Shown here one piece after another: positions 11,409 through 22,309 of a stretch of DNA of 64,000 nt; positions within the stretch are counted from its first letter, which is position 1; every line of letters starts with the position of its first letter. Source of the stretch: Echria macrotheca. Its lineage: Eukaryota; Ascomycota; Sordariomycetes; Sordariales; Schizotheciaceae. Position numbers and translations under genes: made by a program. The notes beneath the pieces are model-generated. The model ran no database searches and was not told where the DNA came from. It saw only the letters and a list, made by a program, of their open reading frames with translations. Location: assembly GCA_030411725.1 (NCBI GenBank), contig MU839828.1, positions 868,001 through 932,000 on the forward strand, given 5' to 3'.

Positions 11409-12216
11409 CTACTCTGCCGCCTGGCAAGGGGGGCGGTCAGATATTGCGCAAGCCTGCCCGACCCAGTGATATAGCCCAGCCCAAGTGTAAACATAAGTTC
11501 CAACGGCACAGGTCAGGGAAAGAGTGAATATAACAAGGATCTAGCTGATCTGTCAGAAATCATCCCTATATGGACACAAACGGTGGAGTTACTCACAGCC
11601 GCCGCTCCCCCTCCGACATGCTGCACAAGGAGACTGCGAGCTTCTTCGTAGACCAGGATTGTCAGGCCGAGAACATAGAGACATGTACTCCAATTCAACA
11701 AAACGGCCGGTATTTGCCACATCCACAGCTTCGAATAGCTCAATTCTGTCGTTGATCTGGCGGGATCCCGAGGGTCGAGACTGGCAAGCATCCGCCTGGT
11801 GTACTTTAGGTCTGTCGAATACGCTGCAATTCTGCTCAACCCCATAGCCAGCTGCGCGGCGGATGCTATTGCAACGATAGAGAATAAAAGCGCGCTGAAC
11901 CACAATGCTTTGACAATTGTGAGAACGGTCCCGAGAGAGCCAGTTGGAAGCGCGAAGTCGGGCCACGTGAGGGAACTCGCGACGACGCTGGCGATGAGGG
12001 CGCTCTGGGTTAAGAGACTGGTTAAGTCTTGAAATACTCATGGAAAAAGAAATGTGCCCGGCTTACGATGACGAGAATGACGTTCAATTGAGACTGAATC
12101 TCGTGTCTCCATTTCAGTGTAAGCCTGTCGCGCTCATCATCTTCTGGCTCGTTGAGCAGATGCGCTATCGGATCGGCCATCGCCTTCCAGTTCCAGACAT
12201 GCTTGTACACTGCCAT
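11409..12216 (-). CDS. Uncharacterised four-TM membrane protein (3 exons)
   Basis: Predicted 229-aa protein. Exons on the minus strand are 12216-12067, 12004-11597 and 11540-11409. The introns begin GTAAGC and GTGAGT and end CAG and TAG; both are phase 0. After a soluble start containing WNWKAMADPIAHLLN and LKWRHEIQSQLNV there are four hydrophobic segments: VILVISALIASVVASSL, LWFSALLFSIVAIASAAQL, IPAVLLNWSTCLYVLGLTIL and, in the last exon, ILVIFTLSLTCAVGTYVYTW. I recognise it as a fungal protein type of unknown function. The open frame extends upstream of 12216 (through RRAVFALQAKARLRWSRDQ) to a stop near 12310, so an additional 5' exon is possible. Confidence 0.6.
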
Positions 12217-13084
12217 CGCCTGATCACGACTCCACCGGAGCCTTGCCTTTGCTTGAAGCGCGAATACGGCCCGGCGCGTGTTGGTTCTGCTCTCCAGGCT
12301 GTATCATGCGATTGGAAGAGTTGTGTCGCGCTGGTGTTGGATATGGAATGTGTGCAGTGGGAGATTTTCGACGTCAGGTCGAAGCAGAGATGTTCTCCTT
12401 GATCAAGTAGCGGTGATTGGATACCGTATTACTCCATTAAATTAGCTTTTACTCGAGGACCGTGTACACTCTCAAGGCACGCGAGACCGCACTACGCCAC
12501 ATCTACACAAGGCCTAGTGTGGTTCCAGGAAAGGATTAGATCGTACTTTGCGACTGCGCTAACTAATCTCCCACCACTCCGAACCTGGCGATTCCGATGC
12601 GACCGCTGACTGAAATTTCTCCGTCCGCCTCAGCAAGACCGCTGATCACACACCACTTCCATTGCATCCACAGCCAACTATTGCTTCAACAAAAGGGAGT
12701 GTGGCACAGAAAGAGCCTTAGATCGAATACCTCACTGCTCGCGGAGTCGCGAGTGTGGGGTCAATGCCCATTGCAGCCCAATGTGCAACTCCTTAGGTAT
12801 CTATCTCATCTTCACTAGACCTGCAGTTTTGTGGTGCTTTTTTTGTTCTTTTCTAGTTCTGCCCGACACGAAATTCGCCTAATGAGCCGTCAACAACAGG
12901 GCATAACGACTCCTCGAAACTCAACGTTTCAACATTGAAATCTGGTTCAACACCCGGTTCAGCACAAGGCCGGGCTCAAGGTACCTACCTATTCTTCCCC
13001 TGCATTTCTTCGAACCACACCATCTTCTTCATCCCGTACAAAGACGACAACCAAAACTGCTGATCAAGTGTCACAACTAGATCC
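12217..13084. other. Intergenic, no complete gene recognised
   Basis: No supported gene. The first part may hold an extra 5' exon of the minus-strand membrane protein; the last part may hold a lost 5' exon of the relic that follows. Confidence 0.35.
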
Positions 13085-13623
13085 ATCTTCCACGAGCGGC
13101 TCGGTCATCGCAAGGACGGGAGTCGAGCCTTCCACTGGGATTTACTCCTGGTCTCAGACCCTGTCGGCACCACCACCGTAACCGAGACCTGCACCGGCGA
13201 ACGGTTTGATTGGGGCTCCGGCGAGTTCGGTAGCAAATTCTCGCAAAGGGAACGTCATACCGCAAGTAGCCGACTTCAGCTGCCAAAAGGCCCAGTCCCT
13301 TAGTGTCTCCTGGTACTACATCGGGACAACGGACTGGGATGATGAAAGCTATGCGGCTGCTCACCATCCTGGGTCGCAAGTACAACATCCTGACAAACAA
13401 TTGCCGGGTGTGGACAGCTAACGGAGCACTGGCGCTTACCCTCCCGAGCAACGAGGTCTCCGTCGAGGAGGCGGTCATGCATGTCTCGCACTGGAATATT
13501 GCCAATCTCGCCCATGAAACCATGCGGAAATGGGAAGAGTACAGCATCAGGCCTGACAACAACAACTGGCGAGTTGGGCTGAGCGATGTGGGAGTTGAGG
13601 GGTATGGTGAGAGGCCTGTTTAA
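13085..13623 (+). pseudogene. Frameshifted relic with NNC motif (papain-like fold suspected)
   Basis: Protein-like sequence runs through all three plus frames in order. Frame 1 (from 13085) gives IFHERLGHRKDGSRAFHWDL and ERFDWGSGEFGSKFSQRE. Frame 2 (about 13300-13375) gives SVSWYYIGTTDWDDESYAAA. Frame 3 (to 13623) gives RKYNILTNNCRVWTANGALA and ends DNNNWRVGLSD. The join points lack intron signals and the pieces fit as one product with two frameshifts. HWDLLL plus YNILTNNC resembles the His and Cys motifs of fungal PPPDE- or NlpC-like papain-fold proteins, but I cannot name the family firmly. A TAG acceptor just before 13081 suggests a lost upstream exon. Confidence 0.4.
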
Positions 13624-14152
13624 GTGGCGGCGTCTCCTGGGACACGCACCTGTGAAGGTTCAAGAAGGATGAGAGTGAGGGGCCAACCGGGAAGTCGGAA
13701 TTAGGACAAGTACCAAACTGCTGAGTGGGTCCGGATTTTCTTTGTCTGCTTGTATTTTTTTTTCGGGGGGGGAGGGTTATTGATGGGGCGGTAGGATGAT
13801 ATCGTCGAGTGTGAAATTAGGTACCTCGCGTTTTAACGCTCACACGGGTACAGTAACAGCTTATCGCTGTGGCATCCCAGGCACCGGGTATTTGGTACAC
13901 ACCTACTGGGTGGGTGTGTGGCCGATGGCCTGATGCGTCGAGGGAGTTTGAGCAGGTTTCTTACCGAGGTTTACACAACCGGGAACCAACCGGTCCCACA
14001 GCTTTGGATTATGCTCCTGCCCCCCCAAGGCTTCATTTTCCTTCCAAACCCACACCTGAACTTCTTGCACAACGAGCGTAAACTCCTGAGGTTCTATCTT
14101 TCTGGATCAGGTTCATCCGCCAACCTCGTCTCTCAGCACGTGTATTCCAATC
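13624..14152. other. Intergenic, no gene recognised
   Basis: Contains a T-run and G-run near 13755-13775. Otherwise it is probably the promoter and 5' UTR of the following membrane protein. Confidence 0.4.
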
Positions 14153-15091
14153 ATGCTACGCCGAGAACCATGCTACATCCTCCTCCTTACCATCGAACTC
14201 GCACTCGTGATAACCGCCATCTGCGTATTTGCCCACGGGCGCAGCTCCAACTTGCGAACGGCGCTCTGGCAAACGGGAGGGGATCAGGGTTGGAACTCTA
14301 ACCCACGGCTTCGCATCTACTTCTATGCCAACCATAGGGAACCACCGGATATTCCTTTTTTGTGGAGAGAAGAGTGAGTTTCATTGGCACCTCAACCCCA
14401 TGTCGGCAGGGAGAAACGAGAAGAAAGAGAGCTCCTCCAACCAAAATTGCCAACATCAGCGGCTAACCGCATTCACACAGTTTTGCAGACTCCCTCCTCG
14501 GCATAGCCATATTCAACGCTTCCGTCTGGCTCGTAAGAGTAGTAGTCTTCCAAACCAGCATCGGCCCGCCATGGACAGGCGTCATCTACGACGTTATGCT
14601 CTCGGGGCTCTGGACATACGGAGTCAATACGCAGTTATCAAGCGATCTAACCGACACCCAACACTTGAGTGTCCGGCCGTGGTACCTGGAACGCGGCTGT
14701 GGAGAGCTGTCGCCGGAGGTTGGTGCTGTGTGTGGGCTTGGAAGGGCTCAGTTTTCTGTGACTGTTGTTTGCATGTAAGAGCTCAATGTTCCGAATTTGC
14801 ATTTTAGGTATGCTGACGTCCGGTGTTGCTGACAGGGTGTTTTACTTCCTCCGTGCGGTCGGGTCAGTGCTTCGACTAGCGTACTGGTGCGGCGAGTACG
14901 GCCTTGTCGATAGGTGTGTTGAGAAGATCGGCGAAATAATACGTGGAAGTGATCGGACATCGGCGCAAGAGACAAGGATAACATGGACGGCGGGGGGTGA
15001 GGCCGATAGCAACGATGGAGACCTATATTCACCACTTATGACCGAAGGAGTTCCTTTGCCGAAGAGGTCGCGTCCGAGGGGCTGGGACTGA
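14153..15091 (+). CDS. Uncharacterised four-TM fungal membrane protein (3 exons)
   Basis: Predicted 256-aa protein. Exons are 14153-14373, 14481-14774 and 14836-15091. The introns are 107 bp (GTGAGT...CAG) and 61 bp (GTAAGA...CAG), both phase 2. Membrane segments are YILLLTIELALVITAICVFA near the N-terminus, DSLLGIAIFNASVWLVRVVV, IYDVMLSGLWTYGVN, and one formed across the last junction (FSVTVVCMVFYFLRAVGSV). Between the first two lies ALWQTGGDQGWNSNPRLRIY followed by YANHREPPDIPFLW, a pattern I recognise from a common fungal membrane-protein family of unknown function. The C-terminal 50 residues are polar. In the first intron I chose the acceptor at 14480 over 14488 because only it restores the frame. 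Confidence 0.72.
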
Positions 15092-15439
15092 TGTATTCTG
15101 TTTTAGGTGTCGGGGGGGGGGGGAACTCCCGGTGTGTATTCTTGCTCGTCGAGGCACTCTCAGCGAATAGGGACATAGGTCGATGGTGGAGGTGCTCAGA
15201 CTTACATCTTGCCCGCGACGCGAAAGAGGTGAGGAACACCGACTGTTCTTCTATTGACCATGGGCCAGTGGCCTCAAGACTAGATACCATTTAAACGCCG
15301 ATTCATGACTGCCAAGAAGCTAGAAAAACTAAATATAAATAAGACATGCGGGTGAGGTTCAAGCGTTCAGGGGCTATCAGACTCGAGCGCTTGATCCTTT
15401 CCCAAGACAAGCGAACCTTGCATCCCTCTCACCCAAAAC
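15092..15439. other. Convergent 3' region
   Basis: Lies between the 3' ends of the membrane protein and the TPR-HET gene. It has a G-run at about 15110-15123. No gene seen. Confidence 0.4.
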
Positions 15440-18400
15440 TTAGATAAGCCGTATATGCTTCCTCCTCGGCCTCGCCCCCCTCCACGCCCTCGAATGAATC
15501 TGCGCCACCGTAACCCTAGCCGCAATCTCCTCGTACCACTCCACTACCAGACAATTCACCACCCCGCCGTCCTCGCCCTCATCCGGAAAATACCGCCGGT
15601 CAAACACACCAATCTCCCCCTCGACCCGGTACGGCCCAGCAATCCGCTCGCCAACAAGCCGCGACACAGCGACCAACTCCAGCCGCGGCATTTCCTTCTT
15701 GTGCTCCCCGGCCCACCACAGCAGCCGGTGGTTCTTATTATCATACCACAGCCCGCAGTGGCGGCCGTCGCGGTCTTTGAGTCGGATCACGGCCTGCGAG
15801 GTGGTCGTGTGCACGTTCTCGCGCAGGCTGAGCTGCTCGGGCCTCACCCAGCCGCTGTCGTCCTCGGTGATGAAGGGGAAGTGGGCCGGGTCGACGGTTT
15901 CGGCCCAGAACTGGAGGACTGAGGGACCGAAGTCCGGGCCGGATACGTTTGCTTGTTTTGACTCGTGCTCGAGCACGGGCGTGCCGCGCGCTAGGATGGT
16001 GTGGAGGAGGCCGCGGTGGTGGATGGTGAAGGTGTCGATCATGGGCGTGGGCAGGGGCTGGGACTGGGTTGGGAGGTTGTCGAAGAGGCGGTAGCCCGGC
16101 CTTCCAACCCAGGGAACCCAGCCGGCCCAGGACCAGCTGGGGAAGTAGGGCTTTTTTGCGTGGTGCTCCGGGTCCTTGGGGTTGGTCACGTACGGGGTCC
16201 GGTTGAGCATCTTCTGGCCCGGCGCCCAGAGGAGGGCGAGGTCTAGGGCGGATGTGGGCAGGGCGCTGACGAAACCGCCGGCGAAGTGTTCTTCTAGGAC
16301 GCCGAGGATTCCTGTGAAGGCGTTGACGATGTCGTCGTCCTCGGTGAGCTCGCAGCAGACGTAGATGTCTACTAGTTTTGTGTAGGCCTCGAAGGCGCGG
16401 GAGAGGCGTTGCTGCTCCGTGATGAGTCCGGTTTTGGCGAGGATGGTTAGGGGGTTCTCCTGCAGACGGGGTGGTTTGTCGCGGGTGGCTTCGTGTATGC
16501 CGGTTGGGTGGCCTTCTAAGGCGGTTTCGGCCGTTATCTCCTGGCCGCATTGGAAGTAGACCCAGTTCGAGGTGAAGAATATGCAGCGGCGGGAGAGCAT
16601 CTTCTCTTGCTGCACCCACCCACGGGTCTCCCAGACCGTGGCTTCGAGTGCGAACAGGAGGGGTGATGGCGTGGTAGTCAACATGACTTCTTGTGTCGTC
16701 GAAAATTTGCTGCCTCCTTCCTTTGGGTTGGGCGACAAAAAGAGAGTCGCAGTCTTCTGGGCAGGTCTGGTCCTCGGACGAAGCCCCGGCAGGCCGGCGT
16801 TCGCATTCTTTCCGTAGGCGGCAGCAATGGTGGCAAAGGCCATCATGTAAGCAATATCCATCCGGTGGATGTCGCGCTCCATGTCCTCGGCGTCGTCCTG
16901 CACGATGCACATCGAGTCGACCCAGAGATATTGCTCGCCAATGCGGCGGACAAACAGCATGGCGTCCCGGATGGTCTGCGGAAGATGACAGTTCTGCTCG
17001 GACAGGGAGCCCGGCACAAATCTCGACTCCACGTTGCTCTTCTTCGTTGCCATGGTCTGTGGCCCGCCCCAGACGTAGCTCAGCGCAAAGTATTTCACCG
17101 CCGACGTGGCGCGGACGAGACACTGGTTGGTGACATCGATGAACACCAGTGGGATCGGCTCCTGACAGCGCTTGTCGGAGAGGTACTTGCTGCACCTCTT
17201 CTCATGGCGTATCTGGCAGTTCATGATCCAGGAAAAGTACTTGGATAGAAGAGCGTCGCTTTCGTCTCCTGTCGGTGCGCCGCTATGTCTGAGAGCCGTG
17301 TCCCTGTTGCGACCCGTTACAATCCTCAGCGCTCCAACGGGCACCAGTCCGTATTTGACCCCGAGGATAACCTCGCCGTTGTCCAGCTCCTGGAGCTCAA
17401 ACTGTGTCCCCTGAACCTCCGGGTCGATCTTGGCCAGCCGATGATGAAGCTGCGTCGGGTTGTCTGGGTCCACGGCCAACAGCGACAGGATCAAGTTGCA
17501 GATGCGGCACTGGGTTTTGCAGCTGGCTCGGCAGCGCAGCTGGTTCCAGTTTCCGTGCGGCAACATCAGTTTGGTATTCCACGAGATTGTACCGTCGTCG
17601 TTGCGGAGTAGAGGCTCGATCCGTCTGCATACACGACACAGGCGTGGGTTTGGGTTCTTGCCCTCGAGTGTCTCGCGCGTCAGTGCCTTAGACTCGAGCC
17701 TTATCTCTCGTAGCAAGAACTCCTCCTGAGTACGGGGGTCTGGCTCGTTTGGGTCGTAGCCCATTAGGTCCCGGACTGTCCCCTCCATTGAGAGGATGAT
17801 TGTCCCTGATCCTGGAGCCATGGCGAGATATCGCATTCCCGTAATAGGATCGGTGTAGGGATCTGGAGGTTGTCTGGGCGGACTTTTAGGGCGCCGGGCA
17901 ATCGTCGAAACATCACTACTTTGGCTAGTGCTAGCGAGAGTTAATCCTCCGCGCTCTTCCAAAAAAATGTCAGCCACCACTCCCGGCCGGCAAAGTCGTT
18001 CCAACTCGGGGCCATGGTCGCGATACAGATTGATGACGCCGTTTGCCGGCCCGGAAGTCTTGTGCGCGTCGCTGAAGAGTTGGAAGATCCTGTCCGAGGT
18101 CTCTGCCGCCACAGGTTCTGAAAGCAACATCCCGATACATTCTTGAAGCGACTTCAAGGGTTTCAGGTCGAGTCTGCTACCTGAACGCATAGCTTGACTG
18201 CTATTGTTCTGTGCTTCACCCATCTTGAGCACGTGGATTACCAAAGGCTCAAAGTGAAGGATTTGTCGAGATAACAAGTACCTCCGAGCCAGTATGTGGC
18301 TGACGTTGTTGGCACTGGCGATGTACTTGGCGTGATTCAGGGGTATCCCAGTGAATGCCCGTTCGGCTTGTCCCAGAGTGAAGTCGACTGCGACTACTCC

Positions 18401-19390
18401 TTGCTGAGCGTCGGCCATCTTGCGGAGGAGGAAGAGGCGGTGCGATATGAGATCGACTTTGAGAGGGTGATGGGGCACGTCCCGCACGGCGCGGGAGTAG
18501 CAGTCCGCGGATCGTCGCAGGCTCGATATGTCCAGCGTCTTGTCGTACCGCGTTTCGTGCATACTACCGAGAAATCTGAGGCTGTCGACATATCTGTCAT
18601 CGTTGACCGGGGTCGACTGGAGGCCCTCGATCGAGTTGGCGATGGCTTTGTCAAGGATATCGAGGTCACCGCCGTGCTTGTACATGTCCATGTATATCTC
18701 TCCTCGGGCGGTAAGCGACGATCGGTGGCCCAGACTACCCGGTGTCAGGGTCTCAATATTTCTGGTCAATATGCCCAGCGCCTCGCCGGCGTCGGCTTCC
18801 TGGCGGGTCTTCCGATAGCGCAAATGCAGGCGGATCGCAACGTTGACAGAGTTTTCGGCTTTCTCAATCTCCGTTTCGGACAAATCAACGGTCTGCCTGC
18901 CACAGATGATGGCTTCGTCAAGAGCCTGCAGATCCGCGTCGAGCTGTGATTTGGCCGAGAGAGCTTGTCCCAGATTGTCATAGGCCATCTTGTGCTCTTT
19001 GCGGTCCTGTGACCTAGTTGCCGCAAGCTCGTTCAGAGCGGCTCTCGCGTATGCGATGGACTCGGCGAGTAATGGTCGACCGGTCGATTCTTGCCCGAGG
19101 AAGAAAGCAGACATTTTCATCCACGACAGTGTGTTGAGCATCTCGATTTTGTCGGGAGGGGATGCTGGAAGGCGCCGGACAATAACCTGAGCATGATCGA
19201 TGGCGGTGAAGAGATCGCGTGGGTTGTGAGTTCTCTGATATTGCCCAAACAAGGCTCTGACGACACTCAGTCGGCATTGAAGTTCCTCATTCTGATCGAA
19301 AACGCCCCTGAGATCCGTGTTCTCAAGGAAGTTCAGGTTGTCGTAAAATTTGGCGTCGAGGCCCTGTTCGTCATTGCTCGGATGATCCAT
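15440..19390 (-). CDS. TPR-like / HET-domain protein
   Basis: Predicted 1316-aa intronless protein. Residues 1 to about 420 are helical repeats of the fungal TPR type (LFGQYQRTHNPRDLFTAIDH, MYKHGGDLDILDKAIANSIE). A linker with a cysteine-rich segment follows (LCRVCRRIEPLL; RCRASCKTQCRICNLILSLL). The HET domain starts near residue 766 with KYFALSYVWGG, then QYLWVDSMCIVQDDAEDMER and RGWVQQEKMLSRRCIFF, the three hallmark blocks. HET domains act in heterokaryon incompatibility and programmed cell death. TPR arrays are ligand- or partner-binding platforms in fungal NLR-like proteins, so this protein may combine sensing and execution. The gene is divergent from another HET gene, with 488 bp between the starts. 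A long open frame in the overlapping register (15741-17195) is a shadow. Confidence 0.88.
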   Translation of the reverse strand: MDHPSNDEQGLDAKFYDNLNFLENTDLRGVFDQNEELQCRLSVVRALFGQYQRTHNPRDLFTAIDHAQVIVRRLPASPPDKIEMLNTLSWMKMSAFFLGQESTGRPLLAESIAYARAALNELAATRSQDRKEHKMAYDNLGQALSAKSQLDADLQALDEAIICGRQTVDLSETEIEKAENSVNVAIRLHLRYRKTRQEADAGEALGILTRNIETLTPGSLGHRSSLTARGEIYMDMYKHGGDLDILDKAIANSIEGLQSTPVNDDRYVDSLRFLGSMHETRYDKTLDISSLRRSADCYSRAVRDVPHHPLKVDLISHRLFLLRKMADAQQGVVAVDFTLGQAERAFTGIPLNHAKYIASANNVSHILARRYLLSRQILHFEPLVIHVLKMGEAQNNSSQAMRSGSRLDLKPLKSLQECIGMLLSEPVAAETSDRIFQLFSDAHKTSGPANGVINLYRDHGPELERLCRPGVVADIFLEERGGLTLASTSQSSDVSTIARRPKSPPRQPPDPYTDPITGMRYLAMAPGSGTIILSMEGTVRDLMGYDPNEPDPRTQEEFLLREIRLESKALTRETLEGKNPNPRLCRVCRRIEPLLRNDDGTISWNTKLMLPHGNWNQLRCRASCKTQCRICNLILSLLAVDPDNPTQLHHRLAKIDPEVQGTQFELQELDNGEVILGVKYGLVPVGALRIVTGRNRDTALRHSGAPTGDESDALLSKYFSWIMNCQIRHEKRCSKYLSDKRCQEPIPLVFIDVTNQCLVRATSAVKYFALSYVWGGPQTMATKKSNVESRFVPGSLSEQNCHLPQTIRDAMLFVRRIGEQYLWVDSMCIVQDDAEDMERDIHRMDIAYMMAFATIAAAYGKNANAGLPGLRPRTRPAQKTATLFLSPNPKEGGSKFSTTQEVMLTTTPSPLLFALEATVWETRGWVQQEKMLSRRCIFFTSNWVYFQCGQEITAETALEGHPTGIHEATRDKPPRLQENPLTILAKTGLITEQQRLSRAFEAYTKLVDIYVCCELTEDDDIVNAFTGILGVLEEHFAGGFVSALPTSALDLALLWAPGQKMLNRTPYVTNPKDPEHHAKKPYFPSWSWAGWVPWVGRPGYRLFDNLPTQSQPLPTPMIDTFTIHHRGLLHTILARGTPVLEHESKQANVSGPDFGPSVLQFWAETVDPAHFPFITEDDSGWVRPEQLSLRENVHTTTSQAVIRLKDRDGRHCGLWYDNKNHRLLWWAGEHKKEMPRLELVAVSRLVGERIAGPYRVEGEIGVFDRRYFPDEGEDGGVVNCLVVEWYEEIAARVTVAQIHSRAWRGARPRRKHIRLI

Positions 19391-19878
19391 ACTGGCTGTG
19401 TTCTTGTCGGCGGGATGTGTGGTATGTTGTGTGAGGAGAAAAGGAAGAGAAGTATGGTGTTGCCGTTGAGCCCCCCCAGTTTGACCAAGCTCTCATTGTG
19501 GCTGTGTATGGGGAGCCAAGAAATTCATTTCACCTTCCAGTTCGGAGTGCCGTGTTACCACACCGATTTGCAGGCTCTGATTCGTCCGGAGAATCTTCCA
19601 CGAGGCCAACGACGTGCATTTCTGCGAGGAGGCTAGTGAAAATATCGAAGCCAAAATATTCTTTCCTGAATGTAAGGTTTTCGTGGTCCTCGAAAAGGGG
19701 GTGTTCGAACCGGAACTCTCCAGCCAATGAAATGCGAGAAGAAGACAAAGTTGAAGCGGGGCATCTTTTGTCCATCTGACTTCTCGACCATCCTTTTCGA
19801 GGAACTACTTCCGTACACTGGCCCTCAATTCGCCCGCTATGGCCCGATGCCTTCGGAGATAGGTCGCCACAACCCTAA
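19391..19878. promoter_or_regulatory. Shared divergent promoter region of two HET genes
   Basis: 488 bp separate the start codons of the TPR-HET gene (minus) and the 717-aa HET gene (plus). No gene is seen inside. Co-regulation is inferred from layout only. Confidence 0.4.
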
Positions 19879-22148
19879 ATGTCATTTCTCACTGGATTCC
19901 CTGGCAGGAAGAGGCTTTACTCGAATGGCGTCCTCCGCGGGCCGACCCCCAAGTTTCGTCTGCTGCAGTTGCAGCCAGGTGGCTGGGAAGTACCACTATG
20001 CTGCACTCTCCACGAACTCCCCCTGGATGGCGCCCCGACGTATAAAGCGCTCTCCTATGCCTGGGATAGCGGAACCAAGCCCGATGAAGTGGAACGGCCA
20101 TCGATCCAGTGCAATGGTATATCGGTCCCCGTGAGCTGGAACCTTTTCGCCGCACTCAGACGGCTCAGACATATTTCCGAGCCCATTCATGTCTGGGTCG
20201 ATGCCATATGCATCAACCAGCAGGATGACCGGGAACGGACGCATCAGGTCCAGATGATGCGCGACATCTACCACAAGAGCGACGAGGTCGCCATCTGGCT
20301 TGGTGAAGGCGACAAGTACGACGATGTGGGCCAGGATGTCGTGTTGCCTCCTGAACGAGGTGCGGATGGACGGTCTTGTCTTGACTGGAAAGGCGACATG
20401 AGCGACAAACCGTTATGGGATATCTTTCGCGCGAGACAGGAGGCACGTCAGGAATCCATCGACCTTCGAACCAGGGATGTCTTTGGCGCCTTTTGTGTCC
20501 TGTGGCTGCTGTCCATCGGAGTGAGCGCGTCAGAGATCATGCATTTGCGCCACATTGCGCAGTCAACGACCATTCTGAACGGCTTGGATGCCATCAGGGA
20601 TCAGCCCTGGGTAAGCTCTCCAAGCATCCGGACTCATGATCTGATCTCGCTAATGGTAGCTTTCATGAACAGTGGCAAAGGGTGTGGGTTGTTCAGGAGA
20701 CTGTTGTGGCTCGCCACGCGGTGGTCTACTTTGACAAGATTTCTGCCCCGTGGAAGATGGTCGCCGCTGCTGCTGCAAACTATCATGCAGAACGCATCAC
20801 GACGGGCATCGAATCTGCATACCCTTATCTGCGCTCTGTATCCCGATTTTCGCGACTCGTACGGGAGATCGAAGGGGTGCGACTGACGTGGCGTCACCAG
20901 TATAAACTCGTGCCTTCCCTGCCTCTTCTGCATCAGTTCCGTTCACGCAAGGCCACGGACCCGAGAGACAAAGTGTATGCTCTTCTTGGGATAATACAGC
21001 AATGGGACGGACCGGACAGAGTCATCCCGGACTACCAGATCGACGTGAAGCAGGTGTTCTGGAGGACTACCGTCACCATCATCAAGAATCTGAAATGCCT
21101 CGATGTGTTGGCCGGGATAACAAGGGATGGGGCTGCGAATGAGACGGGAGTCCTGGGCCCGTCGTGGGTCATAGACTGGTGAGTAATGCCCCTTTTTCGC
21201 TCATCCTCACGAACTAAGACACACCAATACAGGAGCTTCCCGGTCGAGAACAACGACAAGTTGCGCATTTTTGGCAGTCTGCCGCTCTATAACGCCTCCA
21301 AGTCAATACCGGCTAAACCCGTACGAACTCATGGTCACTCCATCCTCGAGCTGTACGGACGCGAATTTGATCAGATCTTGAACGTCTCGCAAGATATGCT
21401 ACCGTCGAATCTCGGCGAAGAAGGCGACACCGGCGAGTGGCGGAAGGTAATCAGTGAATGGGAGTGCATGGTGAAGATGCACTATGAGCAGGACACCAGC
21501 TACGTTGGTCACTGTCCTATCTATGAGGCTTTTTGGCGCACCATCTGCGGAGACTGCGAATATGTCCGCAATACCACGGCTGCAGGACTCTGCCGTGCGG
21601 AGAGTTCGCTAGAGTTGGGATACCAGCTCTGGCGGAGCGCCGACACCAAGCGCAGAAGAACCACATCCATCGTGGGTGGCTACTGGCAAGAAAGTGCCGG
21701 GGTTCCGGAGCCATCCACGGCGGACAGCGTACCAACGGAAAAGAAAAACACGTTTCATTATGCCCTCGAATGCTCGGCCGGTGGAAGGAAGTTCTTCATC
21801 ACGAAGAGTGGCTATATCGGGCTCGGGCCACCTGATATGGTCGTCGGTGACCGTGTCTTCATTGTGGCGGGGAGTCGGGTGCCCCTGGTGCTTCGGAATT
21901 TTCACGACTCGCCGAAATGCGACCAGTCAGTCACTGAAATGATCCTCATCAGCGGAACGCAACGGACCTTCTTCGCCGCAGGGTCTCAGGCGAAGGGGAT
22001 GGCGCCTCAGGTTGGTCGGGGGATCTGCAATGATTTGCACGAGGATTGCTATCATCTCGTCGGCGATGCCTACCTCCATGGAATTATGGATGGCGAGGCT
22101 GCTGAGAAGCAAGACGTTGAACTGCCACGGCCAGTATTTCTGGCTTGA
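19879..22148 (+). CDS. HET-domain protein (heterokaryon incompatibility type)
   Basis: Predicted 717-aa protein. Exons are 19879-20610, 20673-21178 and 21233-22148, with introns GTAAGC...CAG (62 bp) and GTGAGT...CAG (54 bp). The HET domain is N-terminal: APTYKALSYAWDSG near residue 55, IHVWVDAICINQQDDRERTH near 105 and, across the first intron, QPWWQRVWVVQETVVARHAV. The mid-region has DPRDKVYALLGI, and the C-terminal part (PPDMVVGDRVFIVAGSRVPL ... YHLVGDAYLHGIMDGEA) is the conserved tail common in this class. The start is the ATG just before FLTGFPGRKRLYS. It faces the TPR-HET gene head-to-head and ends 161 bp from the convergent next HET gene. Confidence 0.88.
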
Positions 22149-22309
22149 GCGCCGGTCTGAGGTGGACGTCTGGTGATGTTGAGTCTGTCTGCTAGGTCTA
22201 GATGTACAGTTTGGGGAATATGCCTCTTTAGTCAAAGCCACTCCTGCCTCTCTTACCAGTGGTGAGCACTTCACTGTTGTTATACCTGATACCTATTCGA
22301 AACCCAGCT

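Noticed and set aside
15741..17195. 484-codon open frame on the minus strand
   Set aside because: It overlaps the HET part of the TPR-HET gene in another register. Its product is Arg/Pro/His-rich without motifs, a GC-rich shadow.
18296..18949. 217-codon plus-strand frame inside the TPR region of the TPR-HET gene
   Set aside because: Antisense of the TPR repeats; no independent evidence.
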